The notes below the pieces were generated by a model, which searched no databases, was not told the DNA's origin, and saw only the letters and a list, made by a program, of their open reading frames with translations. Of a stretch of DNA of 64,000 bases, positions 1-11,358 are shown piece after piece; the first letter of the stretch is position 1; every line of letters starts with the position of its first letter. Source of the DNA: Prorocentrum cordatum (lineage: Eukaryota > Sar > Dinophyceae > Prorocentrales > Prorocentraceae); the NCBI GenBank assembly GCA_963575745.1, contig CAUYUJ010002736.1, positions 146,489 to 210,488 on the forward strand, written 5' to 3'. The translations under genes and the position numbers were made by a program.

Positions 1-735
1 TCGGTGCCCCTCGCGGCCAGCGTGCCCGTGCGGAGCCGCCCGGCCGCCGGTGCCTGGGGGCGCGCCTCGCCGCTCCGGCGGCCCGATCGCCGGCTCCTCC
101 GCCGGGGCATGCTGCTGTCCGGGAGCAGAGGGCTGCTCTCCGCGGTTGTCACGCGCACGGCCTGGCGGCGGCGGCGGCCTCCCGTCGTGCACGTGCCCGG
201 GGGGCCCCCACAGGGGCGCGAAGTCCGTCGCGGTCCGCGGTCTGGGGCCACGGCGGCGGTGGGGGCCCCACCCGGGGGGGGGGGCGGCGCGAGAGCGCGA
301 AGGTGTTCGGCAGTCGCCTTCGGCGCTTCGCGCGGCGCGAAGTGCGAGCTTCTGGGAGCCCGCGGTGCCCGCCCCGGCCGGCCCCGCCTCGCCCTTCACA
401 GTCGGGTCCCGTCGGCACCGGGCTCGCCGTTTGCCGCCTGCGGGCGCATCCTCGCCCCCGCGTCGCTGTCGCACCGCGTCTCTTCTCTGCCTCTGGGCCT
501 CGCATTTGTCACCGGGCGCGTTCCACCGCTCGCAAGGTGCCTCGCTACTCGCGGCCGTCCAGGAATGATCTGTCTTCCTCGATGCCGCGTCTCGTTCGTC
601 CCCCCGCAGCGGATCTGGGCCGTCTGCGAGCAGCTCCTCTGCGAGCAGCGGGGCGCGCTCGTCGCATCTGCATGGCCGCAGCGCGGCGTCCTCGTGCGCA
701 TGCGCGTTCTCGCCCCATTCTGCGAGTTTCTCAGG
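1..735. other. GC-rich DNA without a recognised gene
   Basis: CpG-rich, open in several frames because stops are rare at this composition. No frame shows a recognisable protein. Confidence 0.5.
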
Positions 736-870
736 CCAGCCACAACTGGGGGAGCTGTGGTCCTTACCACCCTGGGGGACCCATCGATTTCGACACCCCT
801 CTCGAGAGGTCGTCGATGCGAGGGGTTCCCCCAGGGGGGAAAGGACCACAGCTCCCCCAGTTGTGGCTGG
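736..870. repeat. 135-bp foldback element
   Basis: Perfect 30-bp arms (736-765 and 841-870, beginning CCAGCCACAACTGGGGGAGC) plus paired inner sequence around CTCTCGAGAG. A diverged copy lies at 44297-44426. Confidence 0.9.
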
Positions 871-2450
871 TTGGGTTCTGCCTCCGCACAGGCCGCCCAC
901 CCGCTATATACGCCAGGTGGAAAATTCGCCGGACTGGTCCTGGGTTTGGCGCGCTCGCGGCGTGCCGTCGCCTCGCCGCTGGAGGAGCAAGTAAAATTAT
1001 GCGGGCTGCACCCTCGTGGGGCTGCTGCCCGAGGTCGCCGCGGTCGCCGCGGCGACACGGCCGCGACGAGCAGACAGTGCGTGGTCTGCGGTTTGTGAAG
1101 GGCCTCTTGTTGCGTCTGGAGTGCCTGGGGGCTCCCGGCGGGAGAAGGAGGAGGAGGAGGAGGAGGAGGAGGAGGAGGAGGAGGAGGAGGAAGCGGCCTC
1201 GCTCGTCCCGACCCGCACTGCTCCCTCCTCATCCCCCCCACCTCGCACCCCCTCCTCGACTTCATCCTTCTCCGAGGCGGGAATTTATACATTAATCACG
1301 AAGGCCCCTTCTCCGAGGCGGGGATTATTCTTCTGGAGGATCGGTCTTCGAAGACCTCGACAGGCGGCGGATAACCCGGAGAAGCAATTAAGAACCCCCC
1401 CCCTTCTCCGGCGAAATTAGAACGCTCCAGCACCCTGGAAGCGTTACCCTGGCACCTCGCAACCTGCTTTGAAACCAAACGAGTCTGCCCGCTGAAACAA
1501 GGAAACCGCCTGAAACATTCTCGCAATCTGGCCTCCGTGTGGTTCTGAAACAAGCGCCTCGCCTGAGACATCCTCAGATAACATTACCGTCGCAGCGGCA
1601 GTGGCACGAGTCAGGAGGGGAATATGAATATCTAGGAATCCTACAAGCCCGAGCCAAGGCGCGGGAATTATTTATGTTCCTTTTCTTTTTGCGCGGTGCC
1701 AGAGATATTTTCCCGCGAAGACCGCCCCCCCCCCGAATTGCTGCGGTTATTGATATGTAGTCGGGTCCCCTGGGGCCCGAATCTGATTATCCGTAGTCCG
1801 CTGGGGTCCCAGGACGTCGGTTCCACAGGCGGTGGACATGCGGTGTGGGGGGGGGGGGGGGAACAATTGGCGGACGCTCCCCCGCTCCCCCCTGACTCGA
1901 AGTTGGTGCGCGCGGGGGGGGGGGGAGACTGCGGTCGAAGCGCAGCTCATCAGACCCACCGCCAGCTCTGAACAGTTGGGGGAGGGGGCAGGCGTGGGCC
2001 GATGACTGTGGCATGCGTGCTCGCTACTTCTCCCCAGGCCTGTGGCTTCTCCCCCCATCCAGGACCGTGCGGAGTCGGCAGCGGGGGCCTATCGCTGGTC
2101 TGTGGTCCTCTCCCCGGTTGCCCCATCGGGGGGGAGGGGGGGGGGGGGGCAGAAGCGCTCCCTGGACGACGAGACACACGAGGGAACGGTGCCGCGTTTT
2201 TTTTCTTGTCGAGGCGCCAGGGGTTCTGGGACACGCCCGTCTCCTCCTACATGCAGCACGCCTGAGGTGGACGCCGCAGAGGCGGCCAAGCGTTCAGCAG
2301 CATCGCGACGCTGGCCAGGTCCGCAGGCTCACACTGATCGCGCCGATTGCAAGGGGTCCAGCCGGGGGTAGCAGGCATACATCCTCCCCTCGTTCTTTCC
2401 TCTCTCCTGCGGACAGCCCGAAGCACATGCACGAGGCACTCTCCAAGGGT
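871..2450. other. Non-coding stretch with GGA and G-run tracts
   Basis: A GGA array lies at 1144-1192, a repeated CTTCTCCGAGGCGGG at 1267-1322, and long G runs near 1848, 1913 and 2140. No gene seen. Confidence 0.5.
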
Positions 2451-2454
2451 ACCC

Positions 2455-2567
2455 TTGCATCCCTAGCCATGGGCCATGGGATTCGCCATCCTGGTCCTCG
2501 GCCATGGGCAAGGCCCTTGCCCCTTGGCCAATCCTGGTCCCTGGCCATGGGCCATGGGCTTCCAGCC
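2455..2567. repeat. CCATGGGCCATGGG inverted-repeat cluster
   Basis: GCCATGGGCCATGGG appears at both ends, around GGGCAAGGCCCTTGCCCC. The following DNA holds an 18-bp palindrome GAAGGCAGATCTGCCTTC (about 2686-2703) and a 2811-2852 hairpin (CCATCACCGGG arms). Confidence 0.65.
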
Positions 2568-2937
2568 TCGGCTTTCACTTCGAGCGGCCAGGGGCCTGTT
2601 GCACCCCGTGACCGCCCAGACGTCCCACGTCTTGATCGATTCCTGGCGGGGCCTCCGAAGTTTAGACCCCGTAAGAACGGTATTCTGAAGGCAGATCTGC
2701 CTTCCAAAAAGTTGTCTAATCTGTAAGAACGTTTTTTTGAAAAAAAATCTGCCTAAACAAAAACGCTCTTTCCGGGTATTGTCACCCCGCGTCGTTGTTC
2801 TTGACGGTCCCAGTGCCATCACCGGGCCCCAGCTGGGACCCGGTGATGGCATTGGGAGGCGGAAGTGGTCAAGCACAAGTCCGTCTTGATTTTGTCCCAG
2901 AGTTTGGACGTCTGTGCGCGCATCCTTCTGACACCAC

Positions 2938-3092
2938 CTACCAAACCACCCCAACCCAACCCGAAGGTCCAAATTTGCCCTCCATTTCCAGTGGGGGGGG
3001 GGTCGGGGAACGTCGAGAAAACACATATGGAGCCCGTACCCCCCCCCCACCCGAAAGTCGGGTCCTCGGGTTGGGTTGGGGTGGTCTGGTAG
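2938..3092. repeat. Foldback with about 33-bp arms
   Basis: CCTACCAAACCACCCCAACC (2938 on) is mirrored by GGTTGGGTTGGGGTGGTCTGG before 3092. A related single arm occurs near 24463-24500. Confidence 0.75.
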
Positions 3093-3436
3093 GTAGTCAG
3101 ATCCGAGGAAGAGAAGACGGCATCCACAACACCTTGTCGTCTAATTCCGCGCGCGCGGGTGTCTCGGCACGCGCCAGGGAGAGGGGGGGTGCCCGCGCCG
3201 ATCCACGGGCTCCGCGCGGACCTCCGACAGTCTCTATGTGTAGGTTCCTGGCTCCTCCCCTGGTCCAGTCGCGCAGCATTCCCCTGCTCCTTTCGGCTGC
3301 ACGTAACACCGTCAGACTGACCCCTCGCCGGAGTGACCTGCGGTGCGGGCCCACTGGGGCCCCCCGATCGCCGCGCGCGAGGAGCACGTGGCCCCTACGC
3401 GGCCTCCCCCCCACTCCCTCCCTCCTCTGCCGTGGG

Positions 3437-3592
3437 GCGCCCTATTCGCATGGAAGCCCGCACCAGAGGTCCCCACGCGGCCTCCAGGAAGCCCTATTCG
3501 CATGGAAGCCTATTCGCCCCATTCGCATGGAAGCCTCTTCGCCCTAGTCCACGAGGTCCCCACAGAGGGCGCCCCATTCGCATGGAAGCCTC
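3437..3592 (+). repeat. Direct repeats of ATTCGCATGGAAGCC
   Basis: Five copies of ATTCGCATGGAAGCC, separated by GC-rich spacers of varying length. Confidence 0.8.
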
Positions 3593-3765
3593 CCTCCTCT
3601 GCTGTGGTCCCCACGCGGCCCGCAGAAAGCCGCGCACCAGAGGTCACGCTTCCCAGGGTCACTCCTGCGTGTGTGTCCCGGTCTTCCTCCTCCCTCGGGT
3701 CGGCCCGCGCCCGCGTGGGCGCAGGAGCGGCAGCTGGGCTTCGATCTGGACCGCGCGCCGGAGGA

Positions 3766-3870
3766 GGAGCGGGGAGGAGGAGCGGGGAGGAGGAGGAGGA
3801 GGAGGAGGAGGAGGAGGAGGAGGAGGACGACGGAGGACGACGGAGGACGACGGAGGAGGAGGAGGAGAAC
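3766..3870 (+). repeat. GGA / GGACGAC array
   Basis: Runs of GGA with tandem CGACGGAGGACGACGGAGG units. Confidence 0.85.
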
Positions 3871-3975
3871 GAGAAAGAGGGCTCTTCCTGCCCTCCCCTC
3901 TCCCCATCGATGCTTCTCCTCCTCCTCGTTTCTCGTCTCCTCCTCTGTTCCTCGTTTCTCCTGCAACTTCTTGTT

Positions 3976-4690
3976 AAACTCTCATTTCTGAAGGATAATT
4001 ATTGTTGATCCCCCCTCACCAGTGCATACTGTTTTTCTCCATCAAAGTGTGCCCCTCGACGCTCGCACCCTGTTTTTTGACATGGAAAGTCTTCCTGCTC
4101 AAACTGGCCCCCTGGCCCCCGGGTTACAACAACAACGGCTCCCGCCTGAGACTTCCTTACAATTTAGGCAGGACCCCCGCTCCCGCCCGAGACTTCCTCG
4201 CATTTTATTCAGGAATCGCGCTCTCGCTTGGGACTTCCTTACAATTTATTCAGGAATCGCTTTCCCGGAGCTCTGGAATCGCGCTCTCGCTGGAGACTTG
4301 GTTGCAACTTACTGAAGAATAGCCTTGCGTTGGAATTTCTTGCAATTTGCCCAAGCGCCGCGCTCCCGACACCCAGGCACCCAGGAGTCGCGCCCGTTGT
4401 GGTCCCATGTGCATGCCCTTCGTGGCCCCGCTGTCGCCATTTGTGTCCCCCTCATTGTCCTACGTGGCCCAGTTGCTACCCTTAGTGGCCCCATAGTTGC
4501 CTTCTGTGGCCCCGCATTATCTACACTTCGTGGCCCCCGCTCGTTCGCACTCTTCATGGCCCCATGCACATTCCCTTCGTGTCCCCGCTGTCACCCTTCG
4601 TGGCCTACTTCGTGCCCTTCGTGGCCCTGCTGTCGTTCTCTCTCGCTCTCGCTTTCGCTCGTCGTCGCCGTCGTCGCCGTCGTCTTCGAA

Positions 4691-4728
<38 letters not shown>

Positions 4729-4977
4729 GGTCGGTCCCTTGTCCGTCCCTCCTGGGGTCGGGTCGACGGTCCGCGGCCGCCCCGCCAATCAGCGCTGCCG
4801 CTGGCCAGGCCGACGGTCCGCGGCCGCCCCGCCGCTTGCCAGGGCCCAGCCTGCAGGGAAGAAAGGTATACCCCCCAAAAGGGGTTCGATCGAAGACGAA
4901 GAGGGCGGGCATCGAGGGATTGGGAAGTACGCGCTATTGGACACTCGAGCATATAAGGGCGAACAGTCTTAAAATGA
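3976..4977 (+). repeat. About 1-kb dispersed repeat, copy 1
   Basis: It starts AACTCTCATTTCTGAAG and ends GAACAGTCTTAAAATGAT, bordered by GTT-type microsatellite. Inside are degenerate TTCCTTACAATTTATTCAGG-type tandem units (4150-4340), CTTCGTGGCCCC-type units (4420-4630) and a duplicated CGACGGTCCGCGGCCGCCCC. Copies lie at 32811-33785 and 39494-40468. No convincing gene. Confidence 0.85.
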
Positions 4978-5107
4978 TGGTTGTTGTTGTTGGTGGTGCT
5001 GCTGCTGCTGTGGTTGTTGTGGTTGTTGTTGTTGTTGTTGTTGTTGTTGTTGGTGTTGTTGTTGTTGTTGTTGCTGTTGTTGTTGGTGGTGTTGTTGTTG
5101 GTGCTGG

Positions 5108-5138
<31 letters not shown>

Positions 5139-5332
5139 GGTGTTGTTGGTGTTGTTGCTGTTGCTGTTGTTGGTGGTGCTGTTGTTGTTGTTGCTGTTGT
5201 TGTTGGTGGTGTTGGTATTGGTGTTGTTGGTGCTATTGTTATTGTTGTTGGTTATATTACTGTTGTTGTTGCTGTTGCTGTTGCTATTGCTGCTGCTGCT
5301 GCTGTGTTTGTTTTTTTCTCTCTCTCTCTCTC
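4978..5332 (+). repeat. Degenerate GTT/GCT trinucleotide array ending in a TC run
   Basis: About 330 bp of TTG/CTG/GGT triplets, then TCTCTCTC at 5318-5332. Confidence 0.9.
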
Positions 5333-5339
5333 TCTGAGG

Positions 5340-6200
5340 AGGAGGAGGAGGACTGCGCTATATTGCTGATCCCCTTGAGGGTAGGTATAACCTTATAGAG
5401 TTCGGTGAGGCACATGGGACTCTCCCACGCTATACGGTGGTGCTCGTGAAGGTTGCGATTGCAATCCATCTGATCCCAGAGCCGTGTGCAATGACCGTTG
5501 TTGCCACCTGGTGTTGGTGGATGGTATGCATATTCCGTATTCCTTGTTGCAGCCACCTTTGCTTCAAAAGAACGTGAAGATGTTGGGGGTTCTTGCCTCG
5601 TCGCCTGACTGTGACCAAGTGACCAAGCAGGGTTGCACCCTGGCACTTGGAGCGCCAATGCGACAGTTATTTCGGACGCGGCGCAAGACCGGGACGTGTG
5701 GTGATCCCGTCGCAAAGATTGGATCACACATACGTTGGGTATAAGGGCAAGCTCGTCTTTATTCGGCTCCGTAGCAGCATGACAGTTGGGGAGTTCTCTG
5801 ACGCGGTGGAGCGATTTTTTCCGCGTCGCTCCATTCCATGCAGTCATTGCGATTGCCCGCGGCAAGAGGGCTCTTTCCACAGACACCGCTTCCAGTCCAG
5901 TCCAACTCAGGGGGCATGAACAAAGGGTCTGCGGAATCGCCGCTGCCCCAACGCGAGAAGACCACGCCCTGGCAAGTGACTCCTGGAGGCCATCTTTGAT
6001 CCCCGAGGGGAAACCAAAGAAGTAGGCAATCGGGGCAAAGGGAAAATCGGCAAGAGTAGCAAATTCAACAGCCGATTGTCCACCTCCTGTGACCAGCAGG
6101 AGGAGGACTCCTCTCTCCTTCCCCCTCTCCTCTCCTCTATTCTCCGTCTCTCCTCTATACGTATGTTCTTCACATCGTTCGTTGCCCATGTACGCAGGAG
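5340..6200. other. Low-copy, less GC-rich stretch without a recognised gene
   Basis: No internal repeats. The minus strand is open across it (part of 5284-6870), but that frame also runs through a GGA array and a foldback, so I do not call a gene. The plus frame near 5720-5820 is weakly protein-like. Confidence 0.4.
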
Positions 6201-6210
6201 AAGCAGGAAG

Positions 6211-6276
6211 AGAGGGAGGAGGAGGAGGAGGAGGAGGAGGAGGAGGAGGAGGAGGAGGAGGAGGAGGAGGAGGAGA
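6211..6276 (+). repeat. GGA microsatellite
   Basis: About 20 uninterrupted GGA units. Confidence 0.92.
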
Positions 6277-6590
6277 GGTGATCTTGGAGACCTCTACACT
6301 GGCGGGCTGGGGCCGCCAGAGCTTTGGAAGAGCCAGCCCATCAGTCCAGGCCAGCCCGCTCACCCCGCACTGCCCAGCGCCCAGGCCCCGACCACTCGAC
6401 ATCCCCTGGACTCTTCTCGAGCCCGCCCGTGTGGAGTGCATCATCGCGCGGCCACCCGGCGGCACGCCTGCGCGGCCTGTAGGGAACACGGCCAGGGGGC
6501 ACTCGGCACGAGCGTGGCGGACAATCGTCCGGCGTGCAGCTTTCTGCGAGTCGAGGAAGACAAAGCGCCATGGAGATGATTTTTTGGCGC

Positions 6591-6710
6591 TCCGCGCGGA
6601 TGTCTTCGATCCGTGCTGGACCCCCCCGGGCGGCGCCTCCGGCGCCGCCCTTGGCGCGCGGAGCGCGCCAGGGAGGGGGGTCCAGCGCAGATCCAAGAAA
6701 TCCGCGCGGA
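6591..6710. repeat. Foldback family 2, copy
   Basis: TCCGCGCGGATGTCTTCGAT is mirrored by ATCCAAGAAATCCGCGCGGA. The centre contains GGCGGCGCCTCCGGCGCCGCC-type self-complementary DNA. Other copies at 15100-15217, 25251-25408 and a worn one at 42885-43010. Confidence 0.85.
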
Positions 6711-7046
6711 CCGTCGAAAGTTGGTGTTTATGCATTTTCTCTTGTAGTGAGACCACCCCTTGGGTATCGAGGAGGTTTCGTTGAGGGGGCTGTCGCACCT
6801 TGCGGTTTGCGGCGGCCTGTTTGTCGCCTCGATAACTCGTGTGCCTGGCACGTGTGAGTGCAGAATGCACATGTCCGTGCGCAACTACTCATTCAATTCA
6901 TCCATATAGCTTGCAAGTTCCCCATAATCACAAATGGCATACCGATCGATCTAATTATGCATCACCAACTAACGAACTATACAAATGCTTAGTCACATGG
7001 TCAGTTGGGTCTCTTTCTGAGTATATACAACTGTTCCCTGTACTCA

Positions 7047-8236
7047 TATGTGTGTACATGTTTACATGTGAAAGAGCGTGTTCTACCGCTGCTGGCGGAA
7101 AACCGCGGGGGGTCACTACCGGTTCGAACCCCTCCCCCCCCCCCTCTCCGGAAAACCGGGGGGTCACCGGTTCGAACCCCTCCCCCCCCCCCCAGCTCAT
7201 CATGAAAAGGGGGGGGGGTCACTACCGGTTCGAACCCCTCCCCCCCCCCTCTTTCGAAAACCCAGTGGGGGTGCGGACAGAGGTGGGGACGGTGTTGGTG
7301 GGACAGTGGTGAGGGGACAGCGGGACAGTGGTGGGGACAGTGGGACAGTGGGACAGTAGAGGGCCGGTAGTGGTGGGGACAGTGGTGAGGACAATGGTGG
7401 GAACAGGGGGGACAGTGGACAGTGGTGGGGACGGTGGTGGTGGGGACAGTGGTGTGGGCACAGTGGGAATGAGGTGGAAACAATGGGACAGTGGAGGGTA
7501 CAATGGTGGTGGGGACAGTGGTGAAGGCGGTGGCGAGGACGGCGGTGGGACAATGGGACAGAGGTACAGTGGGGACAGTGGTGGGGACAGTGGGGACAGT
7601 GGTGGGAACAGTGGGACAGCTCAGTGGGACAGCGGCGGAGTCAGTGGGACAGTGGGGACAGTGGGGATAGTCGGGCAGTGGTTGGGGCCGTGGAGACAGT
7701 GGGGAGAGTGGAACCGTGGTGGGAACAGTGGTGGGGACAGTGGGGACAGTGCGACAGTGGTGGGGGCACTGGTGGGGACACAGTGGGGACAGTGGTGGTG
7801 AGGACAGTGGTGCTGGGAACAACAGTGGAGGATGTGATGCGGACGGTGGTAGGGACCGGGAGTCGTTTGCTGGCGGTGAGTGGGGGGGGGGAGGGGTTCG
7901 AACCGGTAGTGATCCCCCTCCGGTTTTCGAGGGGGGGGGGGGGTTCGAACCGGTAGTGACCCCCCCCGGTTTTCCGGATCCGGAGGGGGGGGGGGGGGGG
8001 AGGGGTTCGAGCCGGTAGTGACCCCCCCCGGTTTTCGAGGGGGAGGGGTTAGGGGAGGGGGGGGGGTTTTGCCGGGGGAGGGGGGGAGGGGGAGGGGTTC
8101 CAGCATGGGGGGGGGGGGGGGGGATTTTCGGAGGGGGGGGGGGGGGGCGACCCCCGGGCTCCGGAGGAAAAGGTTGGCAATTTTCCACAGTAAAGCGGCG
8201 GTGGATCACGCTCTCTCTTACATGTGCATACATATT
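7047..8236. repeat. Foldback element with inverted GGTTCGAACC blocks and a GTGGGGACA minisatellite core
   Basis: Outer imperfect inverted repeats of about 45 bp (left ACATGTGAAAGAGCGTG; right, on minus, ACATGTAAGAGAGAGCGTG). Next inwards come three left blocks with TCACTACCGGTTCGAACCCC and three right blocks in opposite orientation. The core, about 7280-7860, is a degenerate GTGGGGACA minisatellite. No protein is plausible. Confidence 0.8.
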
Positions 8237-8823
8237 TGCAAGGTAAGATATGATTACACCAGGGTGACGGTGTAACCAACGATTTGCATATTTCAATGTG
8301 ACACCAACTGTCCAACTGCATTACTATTTCCCTTGCCTTCTTCAAGTAGAGAGTCGTGGCACCTTCGCCTGATGATCTTTGTCCCAGAGGCCCACAGGAG
8401 CTGCCGACCCCGCCTTTCGCGTGGATTTGGCGCCCTGAGCAGCTGTCAGCCTCGCCCAGAGGGTACTCTATCTAGCGCGCCCGGCTTGCGCTGATGCCGC
8501 GCAGGTGCTTGTCGTCGTCGTCGTCAGCGCCGTCGTCCAAGCTTCTGCTGCCGGGTCCTCGCGCACTGGTGCGGGCAAGAGTCACAGGCATCCCCCCAGC
8601 GCGCCGAGTGTGTTCGGACTTGTTTCCCCCTCAGGCGCCCGAGACGTGGTGGGTATGGAGGAGCAGTTGGCAGTTGAATTTGGGATAGAAGTCCAAGGCC
8701 CCGTGGTCGGCGATATTGCGGCTGTCCCGCAGCCGGGGCTCCGTGCGCGCACGCCGCCGTCGTCGCCTCCGCGCTCTGCGCGGCCGGGCCTTCGTTCGGC
8801 CCGCGGCGCCCGGCCGCGGCCAG

Positions 8824-8938
8824 GACTTCGCCGCGGGCCAGCCGCCCACGGTGCTCTCGGTGGAGACCTCGGGCGCGCTGCAGGCGTGGAACAACGAGCA
8901 CCCGGAGCTGCAGGCGCGGCCCTCGCACTCGGCGGCGA
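8824..8938 (+). CDS. Possible orphan exon
   Basis: After a CAG at 8821-8823 the plus frame reads like a protein (QPPTVLSVETSGALQAWNNE). Flanking frames are low-complexity. No clear donor follows and no neighbouring exon was found, so it may be a gene fragment. Family not recognised. Confidence 0.25.
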
Positions 8939-9257
8939 GCCTTCTCGGGCTCGTCAGAAGGCCCTCTCCCTTCGACCGTGACACAGGGGGGAAGTGAGGA
9001 GGAGAGGGCCTCCTCGGGAGGCCCGGAAGTCCCCACGGCCCTGGAGGATTTTTTTGTCTGAGCTTCCCCGAGGGCGCCGAGAACTTCTCAGAGGGCGCGA
9101 TGGCTTCCGAGAAGTCCCGCCGTGAGGAGGAGAAGGAGGAGGAGGAGGAGGAGGAGGAGGAAGGCCGTCTTCTTCTCACTTAACCCCCATCGCTCGCCAC
9201 CGAGACGCGCTGGGCCGATCGAAGATCCAGTGTAACACTACAGTCGTGGCCCTGAAG

Positions 9258-9398
9258 AAGGAACCCTTTTCGTTGGGGAAGGGCTCCGCGTTCCTTAGGT
9301 GTTTCACAGCTTGCCTCAGGTTTTCCTTAGGTTTTCGACAGGAAATCGACGTTTAACTTATGGAAAAGAGGGGCCTCGTTTCTTATTTAGGGTTCCTT
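9258..9398 (+). repeat. 141-bp MITE-like repeat with AAGGAACCC ends, copy 1
   Basis: Begins AAGGAACCC and ends GGGTTCCTT. Copies of the same length and order lie at 13844-13984 and about 63055-63196. Confidence 0.85.
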
Positions 9399-9494
9399 AG
9401 GTCAACGCCCCGATTTGTAGTACGGTTTCGGGCTGCGCACAGGCAGTCCTCCCAGATAGTCCCGGCTGGCCTTAACGGGCCTCCCGAGTAGTCT

Positions 9495-9684
9495 GGGGCG
9501 GAAAAGAGGGGGGTGATGACTAGGGGGAGGTGGATATCATGGCGCGGGCCATGATATTTCCCCAGATCTCATGGCGCCCCTTCTTGCTTCATTACGTCCC
9601 AGGCCCCCCCGCTGGGCCGCGCACATGCCGCCAGTCATGATGTGCACCCCCCCCTCTTGGACGCCCCCCTCTTGGCCGCTCCCG
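9495..9684 (+). repeat. Dispersed GGTGATGACTAGGGGG repeat, copy 1
   Basis: About 190 bp: GCGGAAAAGAGGGGGGTGAT, a short ATATCATGGC/GCCATGATAT hairpin, GGGCCGCGCACATGCCGC and CTCTTGGCCGCTC. Copies at 14789-14976, 27569-27750, 27871-28054 and 34488-34667. Confidence 0.85.
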
Positions 9685-9782
9685 AAGTCTGGGGCGGTCT
9701 CAACACCTCAGCGCGGAGCGCCCCAGGGGGCGCCGCCAGAGCCCGGCGCCAGGGCGTCCAGCCGGGATCACCTGGGGCTTGG

Positions 9783-9905
9783 CATCGCTCGGACGTGTGC
9801 ATTTTTCCTTCGGCGAGGGCCATCGAGGAGCATCCTTGATCATTTGGCGAAAAAACCACGCACGAAACCGAACAAAAATCACAGGGAATGGACGTCCGAG
9901 CGATG
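9783..9905. mobile_element. 123-bp MITE with CATCGCTCGGACGT ends, copy 1
   Basis: Perfect 14-bp inverted ends (9783-9796, 9892-9905). It shares its interior (GTGTGCATTTTTCC, TTTGGCGA, CACGCACGAAACC) with 25979-26104 and 61749-61870. A direct repeat of about 47 bp (9731-9777 and 9915-9960) flanks this copy only. Confidence 0.88.
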
Positions 9906-10199
9906 GCGAGAGGGGCGCCGCCAGAGCCAGCGCCAGGGCGTCCAGCCGGGATTAACTGGGGGGCTGTCTTTGCGCAGCCCGGAGTCTTACCAGTCAAGCT
10001 CAAGTCGCCATGAAGGAAAGGCTCTTGAGAGACACGGGATCCTGAAGGAAGCAAGGGTCGAGGAGGGAGAGGCCATGGGCGTTTCTGTCTTTCCCGGCAG
10101 GGGCTCTGGCCAAGGATTCTCCTCCATTGGGTGGGCCTTTGGCCCTAGACCGGAGGGATGTCGAGCAAGCGACGTCGGATTTGGGCACGTCTAAATCTG

Positions 10200-10620
10200 T
10201 GCCGAAAGGGGGGTCTCCAACATGCGTGTCGGCATGCATGTGTTTGGCAGGTGGTTTGACGTCTTGTCGGCGCCCAAAGGGGCCAGGGGGGGATGTCGGA
10301 CATGTGGTCGTCGGACTGTTTGCTCATGCAGGTGGGTGTCCAATGTGCGTCTGGCGCGCTCGCATTCGGAATATTCGTAGTCGGAGTCGACGCTCGAACA
10401 AAAAACGTGCGCGGGAGGTATCCTACTTGCGTCTCGCCACGCATGCGCTTTGGAAGTGGTTTCACGTAAATTTGGCGAAGAGGGCCATAGGTGGGATGGC
10501 GAACATGCGATCGCGGGAATACGCACACTCAGAAACACGCGCATTGCGGGGGAGTATCCTAAGTGCGTCTGGCGCGTGCACATGTTGCATGTGTTTTCAC
10601 GCCTCCAGGCAGGTATGGTA
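10200..10620 (+). repeat. Degenerate long tandem repeats
   Basis: Recurring pieces such as TATCCTA.(C/G)TGCGTCT, GGTGGGTGTCC and a mirrored GGATGTCGGACATG suggest about three eroded units of 100-130 bp. Confidence 0.45.
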
Positions 10621-10640
10621 ATACTGTGTTGGAATTGGGG

Positions 10641-10735
10641 TTTCCGGAACCAGCGAATTGGGAATCCCCAATTCGCTGGTTTCTGGAACCAGCGAATTCT
10701 CGGTTCCTGGAACCAGCGAATTGGGGATTTGTTAT
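10641..10735. repeat. Cluster of GGAACCAGCGAATTGGGGATT palindromes
   Basis: CCAGCGAATTGGG is followed by CCCCAATTCGCTGG, then two further direct copies of GGAACCAGCGAATT. Confidence 0.85.
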
Positions 10736-10929
10736 GGGTTCTCCGCTTCGCACCCTCGGCCGTACTTATTCCGTCTGTTCATCTGGTCACTCTTCCGCTC
10801 GGGTGTCGGGTGTTGGTACGGCAATGTTTTTTCTCTTGTTGTCTGCTTGCACCTATTTTATCTCGTGCTCTGAGACGCAGCGAACCAAGTGGATTGCATG
10901 TGGGCCGAGCATCAGCAAAAAGAAAAGGG

Positions 10930-11155
10930 AGGGAGGAGGTGGGGGGGAGGCAGAAGGAGGATGAGGACGGGGGGGAAGGGATGGAAGGAGGGAGGGAGGA
11001 GGGGGCGAGGGAGAGGGAGGAGGATCAGGAGGAGGAGGACTACGACGACGACGAGGAGCAGGAGGAGGAGGAGGGGGAGCAGAGGCGGCAGGCTGCGTCT
11101 CCTGGATGAGCTGGAGCCTGCAGCAGCCGCAGGAGGAGGAGGAGGAGGAGGAGCC
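10930..11155 (+). repeat. Purine-rich GGA/GAGG tract
   Basis: About 225 bp of GGA/GAGGA sequence with a short CGACGACGA insert. Confidence 0.8.
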
Positions 11156-11159
11156 ACCG

Positions 11160-11279
11160 GAGCCGCAGAGGTGCTCCCTGGCGACCAGATACTCACGGAG
11201 GACCCAGCCTTCGTGTCCGGCCTCTTGGCCAAGCGGGTCTGGTCCGGGAGGCCGTTCGGAGAGTTCCAGCCGCCCAAGG
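11160..11279 (+). CDS. Possible orphan exon
   Basis: After the GGA tract the plus frame reads AAEVLPGDQILTEDPAF then VSGLLAKRVWSGRPFGEF. It ends at a CCCAAG|GC that would suit a dinoflagellate GC donor. The left edge is uncertain. Not recognised; could be a gene fragment. Confidence 0.3.
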
Positions 11280-11358
11280 CGGACCAGCCGCGACCAAGGG
11301 GGCGCGCTGTCCTCTCGCCTTCTGGGAGATCTCAAGGGCAGGGATCAGCAACACTTGA

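Noticed and set aside
4-1420. Overlapping frames of 130-360 codons at the window start
   Set aside because: Stops are rare at this GC content. The frames cross a foldback and a GGA array, and show Arg/Pro-rich low complexity only.
5284-6870. Minus-strand 528-codon frame
   Set aside because: It runs through a GGA array, a foldback and a TC run, and has no recognisable domain.
7111-7240. tRNA gene suggested by GGTTCGAACCC
   Set aside because: No acceptor stem, anticodon arm or A-box around any of the blocks.
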